A stretch of 64,000 nucleotides of DNA from the NCBI GenBank assembly GCA_001179505.1, contig CDMY01000376.1, positions 221,267 to 285,266 of the forward strand, given 5' to 3'. This document shows positions 34,055 through 45,865 of the stretch, piece after piece; position 1 is the stretch's first letter; every line of letters starts with the position of its first letter. Both the position numbers and the translations under genes were made by a program. The stretch is from Vitrella brassicaformis (Eukaryota; Sar; Vitrellaceae). The notes beneath the pieces are model-generated. The model was not told the origin of the DNA and ran no database searches. It saw nothing but the letters and a program-made list of their open reading frames with translations.

Positions 34055-37000
34055 ATGCTGGCGATTCCTCCGCCACCACCGCCCCTCATCCTGCACCGCT
34101 CGGGTACGTAAGCGCTGCGCACACAGACAGACAGACAGAAACGCTCTCATCATGATGTTGTGTTTGTATGTGTATGCACGTATGTATGTACGTATGTATA
34201 TGATGCGGTTGGCTGCAGAGCTGGTGTGTGTGGCGCGCTACGATAGTGCCCAGCACCACCGACACAGGGCTGCGGCGCATGCAGCAGCCAAGGGCGGTGG
34301 GGAGGGCACCGCCACAGAGGCGGCCGTGTCGCCAAAGGCAGGCGGATGGCGCTCAAAAGTCACCGAACCTTACAAGGTGTCTCTCTCTCTCTCTCTCTCT
34401 CTCTCCGCATGTACTGTATCCATGCTGAATGCGTATCGATGTTTCCTGCAGCCGTTGGGTGTGCCGCTCCTGGCGTACAAGGACCTGCCGGCGCCCTTTC
34501 CCACGATGGCCTCCAAGTACCTGCACGCCCCGCCATCGCGGCGGTCCACACGGCAGAGGGACATGCTCAGGGACGCCGCCAAGAGAGAGGTCGACGGTAG
34601 GCCCCACCACACAGGCACACACACCACGTGTTCTCTCTCTTTTTTTCTGTGTGTGGCTGGTGTGTGCAGCAATGGAGAGGGAGCGTGCTGAGGCGCATCG
34701 CTTGGCGTCTCGTGTGGGGGCGTTGAATGTGCGCAAGAGGATCGACAGGGACGGCGACGGCATGGACTGGCTGCGGAGATTCCTCAAGGAGAGCGAGGGA
34801 CGAGTGGAACAGGTCAACACACGCACACGCATGAAATGTCACAGTGCATTCGTGTCGTACGTATACGGGGTTATAGGTGCGATCGTTGTCCCCCCATCTG
34901 CTGTTTGGTCAAGACTCATCGCTGCTCAAGGACGACCAGCTGGACCTGCTGCTGCCTGACCGAACCGCATACCCCGTGCAGCCCACAAGTGTGTGTCCAA
35001 TCACACGTGTACACACACGCACACAAAACAGCAAGAGGTGCTCTTGTGTGCTTAGCGAGCCCCTATGGCCGCGAGAGGACACAAGCCGACATCGGTTACA
35101 CCAGCACCAAAACCCCTTGATTTCTGCAGCACGGCTCTTATCTCGTCCTCTCATTCCGTTGCAGCGGCCCCCACACGAGCACAACCACCACCACCACCCA
35201 TACAGATGCAGAAGCTCCGGTCGTCCTTCTCCGACACCATGGACACCACTTCCCCTCCCCCAGCCGTCCCGCCCACCGCCCCCGTCACCTACATCCCGCT
35301 GCGGCCGCTAAGCGCTCGGCTGCACGAGACACGCAGAGCAGGGGAGAGATACACATACCCGTCACCACCTCGCACAAGCAGGTGTGACAGCCAGTGCACT
35401 GACGCACAACGGGGACCGACGCATGCCATGCGTGTATGTTATGTGCAGGCCAGATATAGCGTGTCGGCTGCGCAGGAACAGGAGGCTGGTCCGCCGGACC
35501 GTCACACCGAACTCACCGAGGATCGCATTCATAGCCCAGCAGACAGCAAGGCGGCAGCAGGGGCCGCTGCCATCCCATGTGCATGACGAGAGGCGTGCAG
35601 CCACTGCTGCGGCAGCTGGTGGTGGCAAGTGGGGTAATGGCCGTCGTCGGGCAGGGCAAGGTCCGGGGATGGACGAGCGAGGGAGGGAGGAGGAGTGAGC
35701 AGAGCACATACTTATTTGTACGCACATACATTGCCAGGCGCGATGTGCACATGTTTCTGTGCCTCCATTTATTTCTTCTTTTTGTGTGTGGTGCATTCAT
35801 TGGCAGGGTCCGGCCGTCGACAGTGCAGCAGATGCGCGGCGCCACCAGGATGCGCCTGGCTACCAAATTCGGACCGGAGAAGACCAAAAACCTCGTCCAG
35901 GAGAAGGTTCGTTCTCGTGTTCGTGCGTCTGTGAACACATACACACACACACGCATCACTGTGTGTATGTGTGTGTGTGTGTATGTGTGTGTGTGTGTGT
36001 CTCCCCCCCGCCCCAACAGCCCTTGCACATATCAGCGATCGACGGCCGTGCAGAGGAGCTGCCCATACAGCTGCCATCCCTTTGGACGTACATAAGCAAC
36101 GCAGACACCCAATGGCACGTGTGTGTGTGTGTCATGACATGGATGCATGGTGTGTGTGTAGTTACATCGACCATCTGACCCCCGGTTGGCTGGAGGACCA
36201 GCGCGTCAAGTACGGCGAGCGGGGAGTCGGGAGCGGGGGGGAGAGGGAGACACCGGGATCGACCGGTGCTAAGAAAGGTACACCGTATATACACCCTACA
36301 CACACACCTGTGGATGCGCGTGTGTGTGTGCAGGTCGGACTGAGACGGTGGAGCGCAATCCATACCGAATCCTCGACCGCAAACTGCAGGTAAGTATGTA
36401 CATGCAGATACCTTTCCTTCCTTCCTGTAGGTATGTGCATTTGCACATGTGTGTGCACATACAGGATTTGGACCGTAAGTTCTGGAAGAGCCGGAACATG
36501 ACCCACCTTGTCGGCTGGGGCGGCGCCACCGTCACGCACTACGGTCAGTCGGCCAGGCAGTCAGCACACACCTCACGTATTCACAAACACACACATGCCT
36601 ACGTGCATGGTATGCATATCTCAGGGGCATTTGATGAAGGCGACAGGGAGAGAGACAAGCGTGTAAGATAACGGCCGAGACACCGAGCACATATGGTGTC
36701 TCCCTCTCTCTCTTGTGTGCGTGTCGTGTGTGGTGTTCGATAGGGTGCTTCGTTCATTGACGGCTCTGAGGCGGACGCGGAGAGTGTCCACGGACACCCA
36801 GCAGGTCAGGTGCCCTTCCCCGCACATTTATATAGACACGTGGACGGGTGCACAATGATGCAGACACCGCGGGTGTGGGTGGCGACGACGTGCCCCATTC
36901 TGTGCCCATCATGGCCATTCTCCTCGACAGAGACGAGATGAACGACCCTATCGCACGCATCAAGGCACGTCATAGGCACACACACACATACAGACACAGA

Positions 37001-38166
37001 TCTATGTCCACATCCCCTCTCTCTCTCTCGGTGCGTGTCGTGTGTGTGTATGAGGCCTGCAGTCGATGCTTCAGGACTTTAGCGACACGCGGCAGCGGTT
37101 CAGACACTCACTCGAACAGAAACTATTCGCAATGGTACGCACGGCGTGTGTGGCATCATGACACTTTCACGGCAGCACAGCACACACACAGCACATGCAC
37201 ACGAATGCGCCCCTATACGTCGTACACGCAGGAGTCTTCCCGGCTGCCGTCCTGCTTCCGCAAGTCACGATACCTCTCACAACAGACACACGGCGGTACG
37301 GTACGCACACGCAGCCGCACCCAAATACACACACATATATTCTTGCGTGTGGATGGATGGATGGATGGACGTGTGCAGCTGACCGGCGTCAGCAGCGGAG
37401 TGCCGGCAGTGAGCTGCGTGGGATGCGGCTCAAGGCAGAGCTGGAGTACCTGCAGCAACACGCCGGCAAAGGCATGTGCAGACAGATACTCTGGTTGGTA
37501 CTCTTCACCCACTCCCCAACACAGAGAGCCTCCACATATGTGTATCCATTCTGTCTGTGTGTGTGTGTAGGTACATGTCTCTGCTGTCGTGTCTGCATCC
37601 GCGCAAGCGTGAGCTGTCACCGGTGTGCTTCTGGCTGATCGAGTGCATCCGACGGGTGGTCGAAAGAGGTACGTACGTCACCTGCATCACGGCGAGACAT
37701 GCTCAGCTTACGCACGGATAGTGCGTGTGTGTTGTGTTTGTGTGCAGGTCGCTTGTTCACACGAGCGATGTTCTTTGAGCTGCTGTCGTCCATCGAAGAC
37801 TGCGAAGTCACACCCATGCTGTGCATGGTACGTACGTGTGGAGTGACGTGCACAACGAGTGCCTCTGCATTATAGATACACATACCCATCAGTTGTTTGC
37901 GCGCATGACCGAGGGCATCCCCGACCTCGCCCCGTCGGCACTCATCGACTACTTTGTCAAGGAAAGAGGTGCAGGCACACGGCACATGCACATGACACAC
38001 GCCGTGTTTACATGTCCACACACATACAATGCAGGTTTTCGCCCCTCTGCGCTCGACGTGGAATTGAGCAAACTCAAATTTGAGGGCGGCGGGCAGGAAC
38101 AGGTGAAGGGAAATTCACCCGAAGGCGCCTCTTTCTGTCTGTGCACATGCGTTTGTCACTCTCCCG

Positions 38167-38199
<33 letters not shown>

Positions 38200-38271
38200 T
38201 GCCTACAGGCGGCTGAGGAGGTGAAAGGCACAGGTGAAGAGGATGAGAATGCGCCGAATGAGGAGGGCTGA
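34055..38271 (+). CDS. Unknown 23-exon protein, head-to-head with MYCBP-like gene
   Basis: Predicted 752 aa; exon phases agree across all 23 exons (34055-34103, 34219-34376, 34452-34596, 34670-34812, 34877-34988, 35165-35381, 35449-35628, 35807-35906, 36020-36087 ... 38209-38271). An optional exon at 35055-35096 also fits. The N-terminus has a proline run (IPPPPPPLIL) and a helical part (REVDAMERERAEAHRLASRV, RIDRDGDGMDWLRRFLKE). The middle is basic and disordered. The C-terminal ~330 residues look globular: EELPIQLPSLWTYIDHLTPG, FWKSRNMTHLVGWGGATV, IMAILLDRDEMNDPIARIK, YMSLLSCLHPRKRELSPVCF, RLFTRAMFFELLSSIED, then an acidic tail. The intron after 36964 has a GC donor. I do not recognise the family. 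A shared promoter with a cilium-linked gene makes a ciliary role a guess only. Confidence 0.72.
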
Positions 38272-38907
38272 GTGTCGATAAGTCAGTCCGTGTGTCGGCG
38301 GTTTGGGGGAGTGGTGTAGATTGTTCTGTGTGTGCACATTAGAAAAGGCCTTGATTTGACAGATCGATCGCATGAGCTCACGTCGAATGCACCCGCACAC
38401 ACATGAATGAACGAATCCACACATACATACAATGTCTCCCCCATGTGTGTAGGAATGCACACTTATCACACAGCAGACACGGAACAGACATGTGTTCACC
38501 CATTCACCAGCCTGATGTAAAGGTGTCATCAGCAAGCCACTCTGCCTGATTGATTGATTGATAGACTGCAAAGAGCACCATTGTGTCTCGAAAAATAGGT
38601 CAACTACGCAGACCAAGAATTGGAGACAACAAGCGGCGAAGCGCACAAACACACAAAACATACACATGCACACACATCTATACGAAAAATAAGGCGACAA
38701 TCAACAGCCACTCCCCCATCTCGACAACTAACACGAATTACCAATGTTGGGACCAACCCATCACGCACACACTCATGTGAAAGTCACTGCTCGGCTCGAG
38801 TCAGTCATGAGACAGCCATCCATTACACCAGGCACGACCACAAGCACACACCCCATTCCCTCCCAATCAAACACACACTCATGCAGGAGTCATTGGTCGG
38901 CTGAATC
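38272..38907. other. Convergent spacer containing repeat copy A
   Basis: About 640 bp between the unknown gene and the protease gene. It holds one copy of a direct repeat (38338-38462). The rest is A/C-rich, unlike other spacers here, with no gene seen. Confidence 0.5.
38338..38462. repeat. Direct repeat copy A
   Basis: Shares ordered blocks with copy B at 41131-41224: TTAGAAAAGGCCTTGAT, GATCG-TCGCATGA, GAATGCAC, CAATGTCTCCCCCA and TGTAGGAATGC, with small insertions between them. Same orientation as copy B; the two enclose the protease gene. Confidence 0.75.
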
Positions 38908-40861
38908 TTACAAACCCATGATATCAGCAATGGTCCAATAATTGTCGATAACTGTGGTGGCGGCGATGTTGTGGTCGCACGGATTGCCGAGTAGCTCGTT
39001 GGGTGGGGCACCAGGGTCCCCAGCGATTCCAGCGTTGTTAAGTGCAATCTGCCAAAAGGAGTCATCCCGCTTTACGACTATGCCAGCGCCGCTCGCTCCC
39101 CCGTTCGAGTCAAACTTGTGGTTGACTCTCGTCTCGCCAAGATCGCAGAAAGGAAAGTCTCCTGTGAAATCAAGTCGGAAAAGCAAAGAACATTCAATTT
39201 CAAACCTTTTGGCTATCTGTCTATCTGCCAGTAGAGTGCCTCTTACGTCGATGCTCATAAAAGAGCTGTTCGTTGTCTGCACCTGTCCCCGGATAGCTGA
39301 GCATCCACGCGTCCGCAGTGAAATCAGGACGTAACCCACAGACGGCTAGATGACCCAAGTCTGGTAGACCAACCCCCAGAAAGCCAGTCTGATCGCCAAT
39401 TGGCGTCGTAAAGTGCATGACCGTCCAGTCAATCCCCCGATTGGCAGTATCTTGATATAACCAGCCCGGAGCCACTTCAACTGAGTCCACCTTGGCAGGT
39501 CCATAAGGGCGTTGATACCAACTTTGCCCCGGATAAAGTTTGGCACTCTGCAAACAGACAACGACCAACAAACGGTAGGTAGTGGGCAAGCTACGTTGTT
39601 TTTGACCACTTCGGTCTGACCCAATTGGGCTTCAGCCAATTTCCGGCGGGCAAAACAATGACGCGATCCATCCAAGGGATATTGACTTCCCGCTCGGGGA
39701 GTTTATCGGTAAAGCAGTGAGCTGCGGTGAGGCCGAAACTCGGGCCACCTGCCACAGTGCCACTGCAACGCGCGACTGGGCGACCACCTTGTCCATCGTC
39801 ATATTCGATTTCCAAATATCCTACAGAGACAGGCAGGCAGGCAGGCAGGCAGATCGATTGACGCATCTCTAGACCATATTTGTCCGCCGAACGCGCTCAC
39901 CCACCGAATGCTCTCCACGGATAGTCTTCCTGCGGGCCTGCTCTGGTGCGGCTTTCCCCGTCGAACACACACTCAGGCGAGGCCAAGTCTAGAGTGGCGG
40001 TCGTGTTGTCTAGATGGTTGACTGCGTTGTTCTTGCGGAAGGTGGAAGGCAAAGGCAAAGGCCTGGGGTTCGACGTGGCAACGTCCTTCGGGTCCCAATC
40101 CGAGCCTTTCTTGCCAGGCAAACCTGCTAGTGAACCAAGAAAGTGTCTCAAGGCATCAGCGCCTGGTTGCACGAGCGTTACTGACCTGACGAGGATATTC
40201 CGCGCTCCTTCAGCCTCTGACGCATCTCCTCATAGGTGCTGGCCCTCAGACGGGCATATGTGTCGCCCCCTGGCACAATACGAACAGTCCTGACCCTTTC
40301 CAGGCGGACCGCTTCCGCCTCTCCACGTGAATCTCTCAGTGCCTTCTGTCGGTCGGTCGAGTTGGTCCCGCCGGTGAGGCGCCCAATGAAGACGTAGCCC
40401 TGATCGCGGAACCGATGAACGACCGCTGGAGTGAGCTGTTGCGCTCCACCCGCCGATTCGCGGATGTCGGAGAGCTTCACGAAGGCGAAGTTGTTCCCCA
40501 GCTTGATGGCTCCCTTGTTGATGTCCTCACAGCTGCCTTGGTGGCGGATGGTCTGCTTCTGGCATAGCGCGAGGCACCCCGTGGCGAACGTGATTTCGTT
40601 ATCGGCACAGACCAGCTGCTCATTGGCGACAAGCGCATGGCGGGTGCCGCGAGGGGCGGAGCTGCCGACAGGGGTGAAGGTTTGGCAGTTGCAGAGGGAG
40701 CCGACGTCTAACACACACACACAGACCATCCAGCCACGCAGCCATCATCGTGTCTGTCGATCACCGTCTTTTCTGGGGTTGCTTCCGTCCTCTGGCGAAG
40801 GGCAGGCAGTGATCATGGCAAAGAGGAGAAATCCGACGAGGCAGCACAGGCACTTCGTCAT
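38908..40861 (-). CDS. Secreted trypsin-like (S1-type) serine protease
   Basis: Predicted 538 aa, six exons: 40765-40861, 40186-40707, 39905-40123, 39595-39820, 39247-39545, 38908-39161; lengths sum to a multiple of three. The ATG at 40861 gives a signal peptide, MTKCLCCLVGFLLFAMITA, followed by C. A ~230-residue N-terminal region of unknown fold follows (cysteine-rich at CLALCQKQTIRHQGSC). The protease domain shows the triad: GLTAAHCFTDK (His), NRGIDWTVMHF (Asp) and NGGASGAGIVV (Ser). GASGAG replaces the usual GDSGGP, which is nearer to glutamyl-endopeptidase-like and other divergent S1 members. The N-terminal region could be a pro-region. Introns are mostly ordinary and lack the CA/TG tracts common in neighbours. 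The gene breaks the strand alternation and is flanked by direct repeats, so later acquisition is possible. Confidence 0.85.
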
Positions 40862-40981
40862 TGCTGCGAGGTGAACGGGAAGGCCACTGCCTTGCCATCT
40901 GCCAGTACGGCTCCGTTAGCGTCCGTTACCGGCATCGTTCACGGAGCTAACGACGACGACCAACGATGCTCCGTTAGAGGC

Positions 40982-40999
40982 ATTTTGGTCGACCAAAAT
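40982..40999. promoter_or_regulatory. 18-bp perfect palindrome upstream of protease
   Basis: ATTTTGGTCGACCAAAAT reads the same on both strands and lies about 120 bp upstream of the protease ATG. A binding site for a dimeric regulator is possible; a relic of a mobile element end is the alternative. Confidence 0.45.
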
Positions 41000-41130
41000 T
41001 CCTCAATGCAGGCAGGAAACCAAGCAAGGAGCCGCCAGCCAAAAGGCAAAGGCCCGCCGCGCGTTCCGAGGCGTGTGTTTACATTTTTTGCCGTTGGGAC
41101 TCATGTATATTGTGTGAGTGCCTGTATATC

Positions 41131-41224
41131 ATTAGAAAAGGCCTTGATAGATCGGTCGCATGAAGGCATGAATGCACACCCAAACAATGTCTCCCCCACA
41201 GATGTAGGAATGCTCAGATACATG
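41131..41224. repeat. Direct repeat copy B
   Basis: Second copy of the repeat described at 38338-38462, in the same orientation, upstream of the protease gene and downstream of the phosphatase gene. Confidence 0.75.
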
Positions 41225-41482
41225 GCTACTACATCCCCATCATGATGCGCATGACACACATGGCCATGGATGGATGGATGGAGTCTGTACTCATTCATGT
41301 GTGTTCACCGGCCACACACATCAACCATCCATCCATCCATCGATTCACCAGCAGCTCAATGGCCGGCCCTGACACGCACACCCAGAGTGTGTGCGTGTGG
41401 GTGTGCGTCTGCTGCATGTGCAAGCTGCCCTGCCGGCTACCTGCTCAGTTCATTCGTCAATTCCAGTCATCCAGTCGTCCAG

Positions 41483-44259
41483 TCAATGGCCATCGGTGAC
41501 AGTCTCAGGCACTGTGGCATCACTGCGCACGCCGCCGGTGCCCCTGCACTCATACACATTGATCATGATGCAGACGCATGGGCCAGCGCACTTCTTCTTT
41601 CACGTGTCCCTCCCTTACGCGCGATCCACTTGCTGCACGGGCGGCCGGGGAAGGGCTGGCACACAGAGCGTCAGGTGCATTCAAACAATTGCAATGGTGA
41701 CTGTCTCTTCCTCAGGTACCTCTGTTGATAATGTGCTGGTGCTGGTGCTGTGTTTGTGGCTGCTGTGTGCGCATCCGCCGCACACCAACACCCCCACCAC
41801 TGGCACCACCAGCAGCAGCAGACAGCTCCCCCTCGGTGGCGGCGTGGCGGGGTGGTCGATTGACAGCTGTGGTGAGCTCGCCGGCAGTGGAAGGCCTACA
41901 GATACACCCACGCACAAGAACGTGTGTGTGCATGCAGATCCATACATGCGAATACCTGTTGTAGGTGGTGTATCTGCCTCCTGCCGATGGCCGCCCGTCG
42001 GTGCTCTTGACACGCGGCGACGAACCAACCTATCACACACACACACACACATACACATATTCTTTGCCTCTGTGCATACTCGCAGATGTGTATTCGGATA
42101 CCTGGCCGCTCGGTCTGTTGCGTCGAGGGCTTGCGGACGTCACTCTCGCAGCAATGCCGTCATAGGACGGCAGCTTATCAACAACCATGCCCTTGCCACG
42201 CACATACGACGTGCCGGCAGAAAAACCTGCAAGACTCACACACGTAGGCATGTACCCACGCGTCGCATGTTGGTGTGTGGCCCGACTGACGCACCCAGGT
42301 TCGCCCGCTCTTTGGGCGGCGACGCTGCGCGCGTGACGCTGCCGTACGGCAGCCACGGACGAGGCGAGGGCGACCGACGGTTAGCTGACATAGACCGGAG
42401 AGACATATGCAAATGCGTGTCAATCGTGATACTGTGTGTTGTGGTGTGTTTCGTCTTGCCCGCGTTGCGCTCGCCGCTGGGGCTGCGATCTCGCACAGCA
42501 GCACCAGCAGCTGCCGGCCGGGGTCGCACCGGGGCAGGGGGCGCCTGAATGCACACACCACACCACACCACGTACGGACACAGACACACACAGGGATCAC
42601 GTGTATCTATGAGAGTATGTGTCGCTAGCCACACACCTCCTGCTGCAGCGAGTTTGCGGCTGTGTGTTGGTTAAAGGCAATGCCGACACCGATGTTGGGC
42701 CGCTCCCGTCCCCTGCTGGGCTGGAGATCCCTCTCCCTCTCCCGCCCACCCCGCGTGTGCATGACGCCCCGGCCAAAGCCTCCCGACACCGCCGCTGCGC
42801 CGCCAGACGGCCGCGGACTCGCAGACCGGCTACCTCCCCGGCTCTTCTGCTGCTGCTGCTGCTGGACGTCGTTGCCCGTGCCCCTCATCAAAGTGCCCCG
42901 CAGTCGGTGAGACAGCTTTGAAGCCCCGCTGTCCTCCTTGCCTGCACCGCGCACGTCACGTGAATGAATGTGTATAAATGGATGTGTGTTAGTATGTGGT
43001 GTTGTGGCTCACCCATGGCGTTAGCACCGGTCATCAGGTATCCCCTGGAAGGACTCTTGGCCATCATGGCCCGCTGTGCGGCCACCTTGCCGCGGTAGCG
43101 CCCCGCAGACGTGCTCGCAATAGACGATGGGCTGCATATGGACCATGCAGAACCATGTTGATGAATGTGGCACATGTGGTGGGAGTGTGGTGCCTACGTG
43201 TTTGCCTCATTCTCGTTGGCTTGATTCCCAGCGGCAGCAGCAGGCACAGCCTTGGCACCTCCTGCACACACAAAGGATGGCTGAATGGCCGGCCATGTGC
43301 ACCTGCCTGTGAAGGTGATTGCTGTGTACCAGTGGGTGGTTTCTTCCTCTCTATGACGAGTCTTGCGGATGGCTGCACAGCGGGGGGCGACACACGGCCA
43401 CTGCGGACTGCATAGGTACTCGCATACAAACACACACACGTGGCGATTTGTGTACTTTCGCATGTGCATGTGATGGCACCATGTGTGCGTGTATGGAATG
43501 GAATGGTCGCTCACCGCCCCGCTGCACATTAGTGTGGGTGTTGTGTGTGACGTGTGGGGGCGTGATGGGCGGCGCCTCCCAGTGCAGATGAGCACCACCC
43601 GACACTGCACACACACACCCCACGCACCCCACACAGACCCATCAAGGCGTACCCACACATTGAAGCGCATCCATGCTCACCCCTTTCCCTCTCCCTCTCC
43701 CGTCTCCCATCGTCCAGCCGAACGCTCTCATGTTGCTCATGGCGGTCGTCTGTCTCATCGTCAGTGCCGGTCTCGTGTGTGGCGCCGCCATGTGCTGTCG
43801 GGGGTGACTGGGAGGGCGGCGACGGGAAGAACAACGAATCCTGCACAGGTGCAGGGGTGGCAATGGGGTGTGTGGCGTAGCGGCATGTGCGTGCATGGTG
43901 TGCGCACCGCTATGAGGCCCCGCTGCCTCTGCCGCGTGTACTCGTCAATGATATATCTGACCAATGAATGCAGGAAGAGACACACACACAGACACGCTCA
44001 TATGCTGGTCTGGTCTGCTGCTCGGACGTCTCACTGGCTGGCTGGATGACATACACATACTTGAGTGTCTGGTGCCTTCGCAACAGGGGGCGCACGTCAG
44101 GCTGGCTTACCTACACAAACACACACACACACACACACACCATACACCGATACGTAGGATGCATTGATGCATTCTTCACCCCCCCACCCCACCAGGACAT
44201 GCAGTATCGGCAAGGTCTGCAGCAGCTCCTGGTCAGTACTGTCACCCAGGAAACTCTAT

Positions 44260-44291
<32 letters not shown>

Positions 44292-45803
44292 ATGTCGGTC
44301 GGTGTACGTGCCCCCATGCTTCCATGGGTACATGTATGAAAATGCCGTTGTCCGGCTGGAACGCAAACGATATGAGTGAGTTGTCAATCAAAATCAGATG
44401 CGACAGCGGCCGTCCCAACAAACGCAAATCCTGCACACACCCACACACACCCACACACACATAATATAGACGTCGACACACACGTGTGTCGGGGCTGCCT
44501 GGGGTGTGGGTGGGCTGTGTTGTGTTTGCGGCTTGCCTTGATATAGTATCCTCTGTGTTCGACGCAGTGATACCGATACAGCCGGTGGGAGAAGAACTCG
44601 TTGTTCGGGTCCAGCTGGGCGATGATCTGCAGTGACACACCGACACACGCGCGCCTCTGCCTGTAGTGGATTGGATCGAGCCTGCCTTCCTCCGTGTCGT
44701 GTCTACCTGGTCGGCTGCACAGGTACGTACGGACATTGCAGAGAGAAAGGCGAAGCGAAACACACAGGTATCGCAGCCTCACGGTGGCTGGCTTACTTAC
44801 CATAGTCATGGTTGGCCGCCGTGTAGCACACCTGACCGTTACACATATACACACGTATACACTCAAGCTGTGTGTGTCCATCCATCCATCCATCCATCCA
44901 TCCATCCAGTGTGCGTGTGTGTGTGGTCACCACTTCGAACAGGTTTGCGCACGTCTTGAGGAACTCGCGAATGTACGGGCGGAAATACACATACGCCTGC
45001 ACAGCACAGCACCACAGCACAAAACCACAACCCCCCGCCACATATATATGTGTATGCGTCTGCGCAGCGTTCCGCTCATTCATTCATTCGCTGGCTGATA
45101 ATATATCTACGGACCCAGCTGTCGTCCTCCTGGCTCCTGACGATCATGTCGTGGGGGTGCTCCAACGACTCAAACTGAGTGTGCGTCAACCTTCACACAG
45201 CAGGGCCAACACAGAAACCGACACACACGCACACGGTTGTTGCGAATATGTCCATGCGATCTGTCCATCTGTGTGTGTATGTGTGTGCGCACGTACGTTT
45301 CGTCCATATCGAGCAGCAGTGTCTTGCGATCAGAGCTAGAGGGCGGCCTGGGGAGAAGGAAGGCATCCAATGTATATATGCGATGCACAATGGGCCCGTG
45401 TCTTTTACTGACAGTGCATTCGGGACGTTTGGGTGTATTTCGCAGTTCTTGGGCAGCGTGCTGATGAACTCCAGCGCCAACAACGTCTCACGGGGCACGT
45501 CCTGCCTGCATCCACACACCACACCCATCCAATCCACAGTTGCCATGGAGCCTCTTTCTTTCTTCCTCTCTGGATGGACCATCTGAATCCCTCCCCTATG
45601 AAGGATATCTCCTCGGGCGTCGGCTCATGCGGACTGCAACCATCCTCACATCCACACACACAATTGATGCACACGAATGCGGATGCATCTTCTCTGCCTT
45701 TCACTCACCTTCTCGGCGATGCGGCAGCAGGCCGACTGGACACAGACGACTGCGAGGACGATGGGCCTGCAGGAGGACGATGCATCCCTCCCTCCCCCGT
45801 CAT
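41483..45803 (-). CDS. FCP1/SCP-type protein phosphatase with long disordered tail
   Basis: Predicted 762 aa from 26 exons (first 45709-45803, last 41483-41543), phase-consistent throughout. HAD-family phosphatase signature TLLLDMDETLTHTQFESLEH carries the DxDxT nucleophile motif. Then AYVYFRPYIREFLKTCANLF, VVCYTAANHDYADQIIAQLD, the zinc-free insert LYRYHCVEHRGYYIKDLRLL and the classic HLILIDNSLISFAFQPDNGI follow. These enzymes remove phosphate from RNA polymerase II CTD serines or other phosphoproteins. About 420 residues follow the catalytic domain: Asp/Glu/Arg-rich, then Pro/Ala/Gly/Gln/Ser-rich. Exon 44707-44714 is a micro-exon of 8 nt supplying ADQ in YADQIIAQLDP. Two introns (donors at 44537 and 42460) begin with GC. 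The start is 62 bp from the WDR92 start. Confidence 0.87.
44707..44714 (-). other. 8-nt micro-exon of the phosphatase gene
   Basis: In transcript sense CTGTGCAG|CCGACCAG|GTAGAC. Skipping it would shift the frame between TAANHDY and IIAQLD; including it restores frame and yields YADQIIAQLDP, which fits the family consensus (YADpvldlLDP-like). Confidence 0.8.
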
Positions 45804-45865
45804 GAAAATTTACGAGAGGGGAGGCGGGTGCTGGGGGAGGAAAGTCCACACACCGTGTCGTGTGA
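45804..45865. promoter_or_regulatory. 62-bp bidirectional start region, phosphatase / WDR92
   Basis: Only 62 bp lie between the two outward-facing ATGs, so the transcription starts must be very close or 5' UTRs must overlap. No core motif recognised. Confidence 0.6.

Larger units (their letters stand above)
40862..41482. other. Spacer upstream of protease, with palindrome and repeat copy B
   Basis: About 620 bp. It contains CTCCGTTAG twice (40911-40919, 40969-40977), an 18-bp perfect palindrome (40982-40999) and repeat copy B (41131-41224), followed by GGAT and CATC runs. It must hold the protease promoter and the 3' UTR of the phosphatase gene. Confidence 0.5.

Noticed and set aside
33714-34089. 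Longer start of the MYCBP-like protein at 34089 or 34056
   Set aside because: Not excluded, but it would overlap the opposite coding exon; ATG 33942 was preferred as the simpler model.
34877-35311. Unspliced 144-residue frame in the unknown 23-exon gene
   Set aside because: Its second half turns His/Pro-rich and loses phase with later exons; splicing from 34988 to 35165 keeps phase.
41391-42548. 385-residue plus-strand frame
   Set aside because: It runs across introns and exons of the phosphatase gene on the other strand and is rich in Thr/His from CA repeats.
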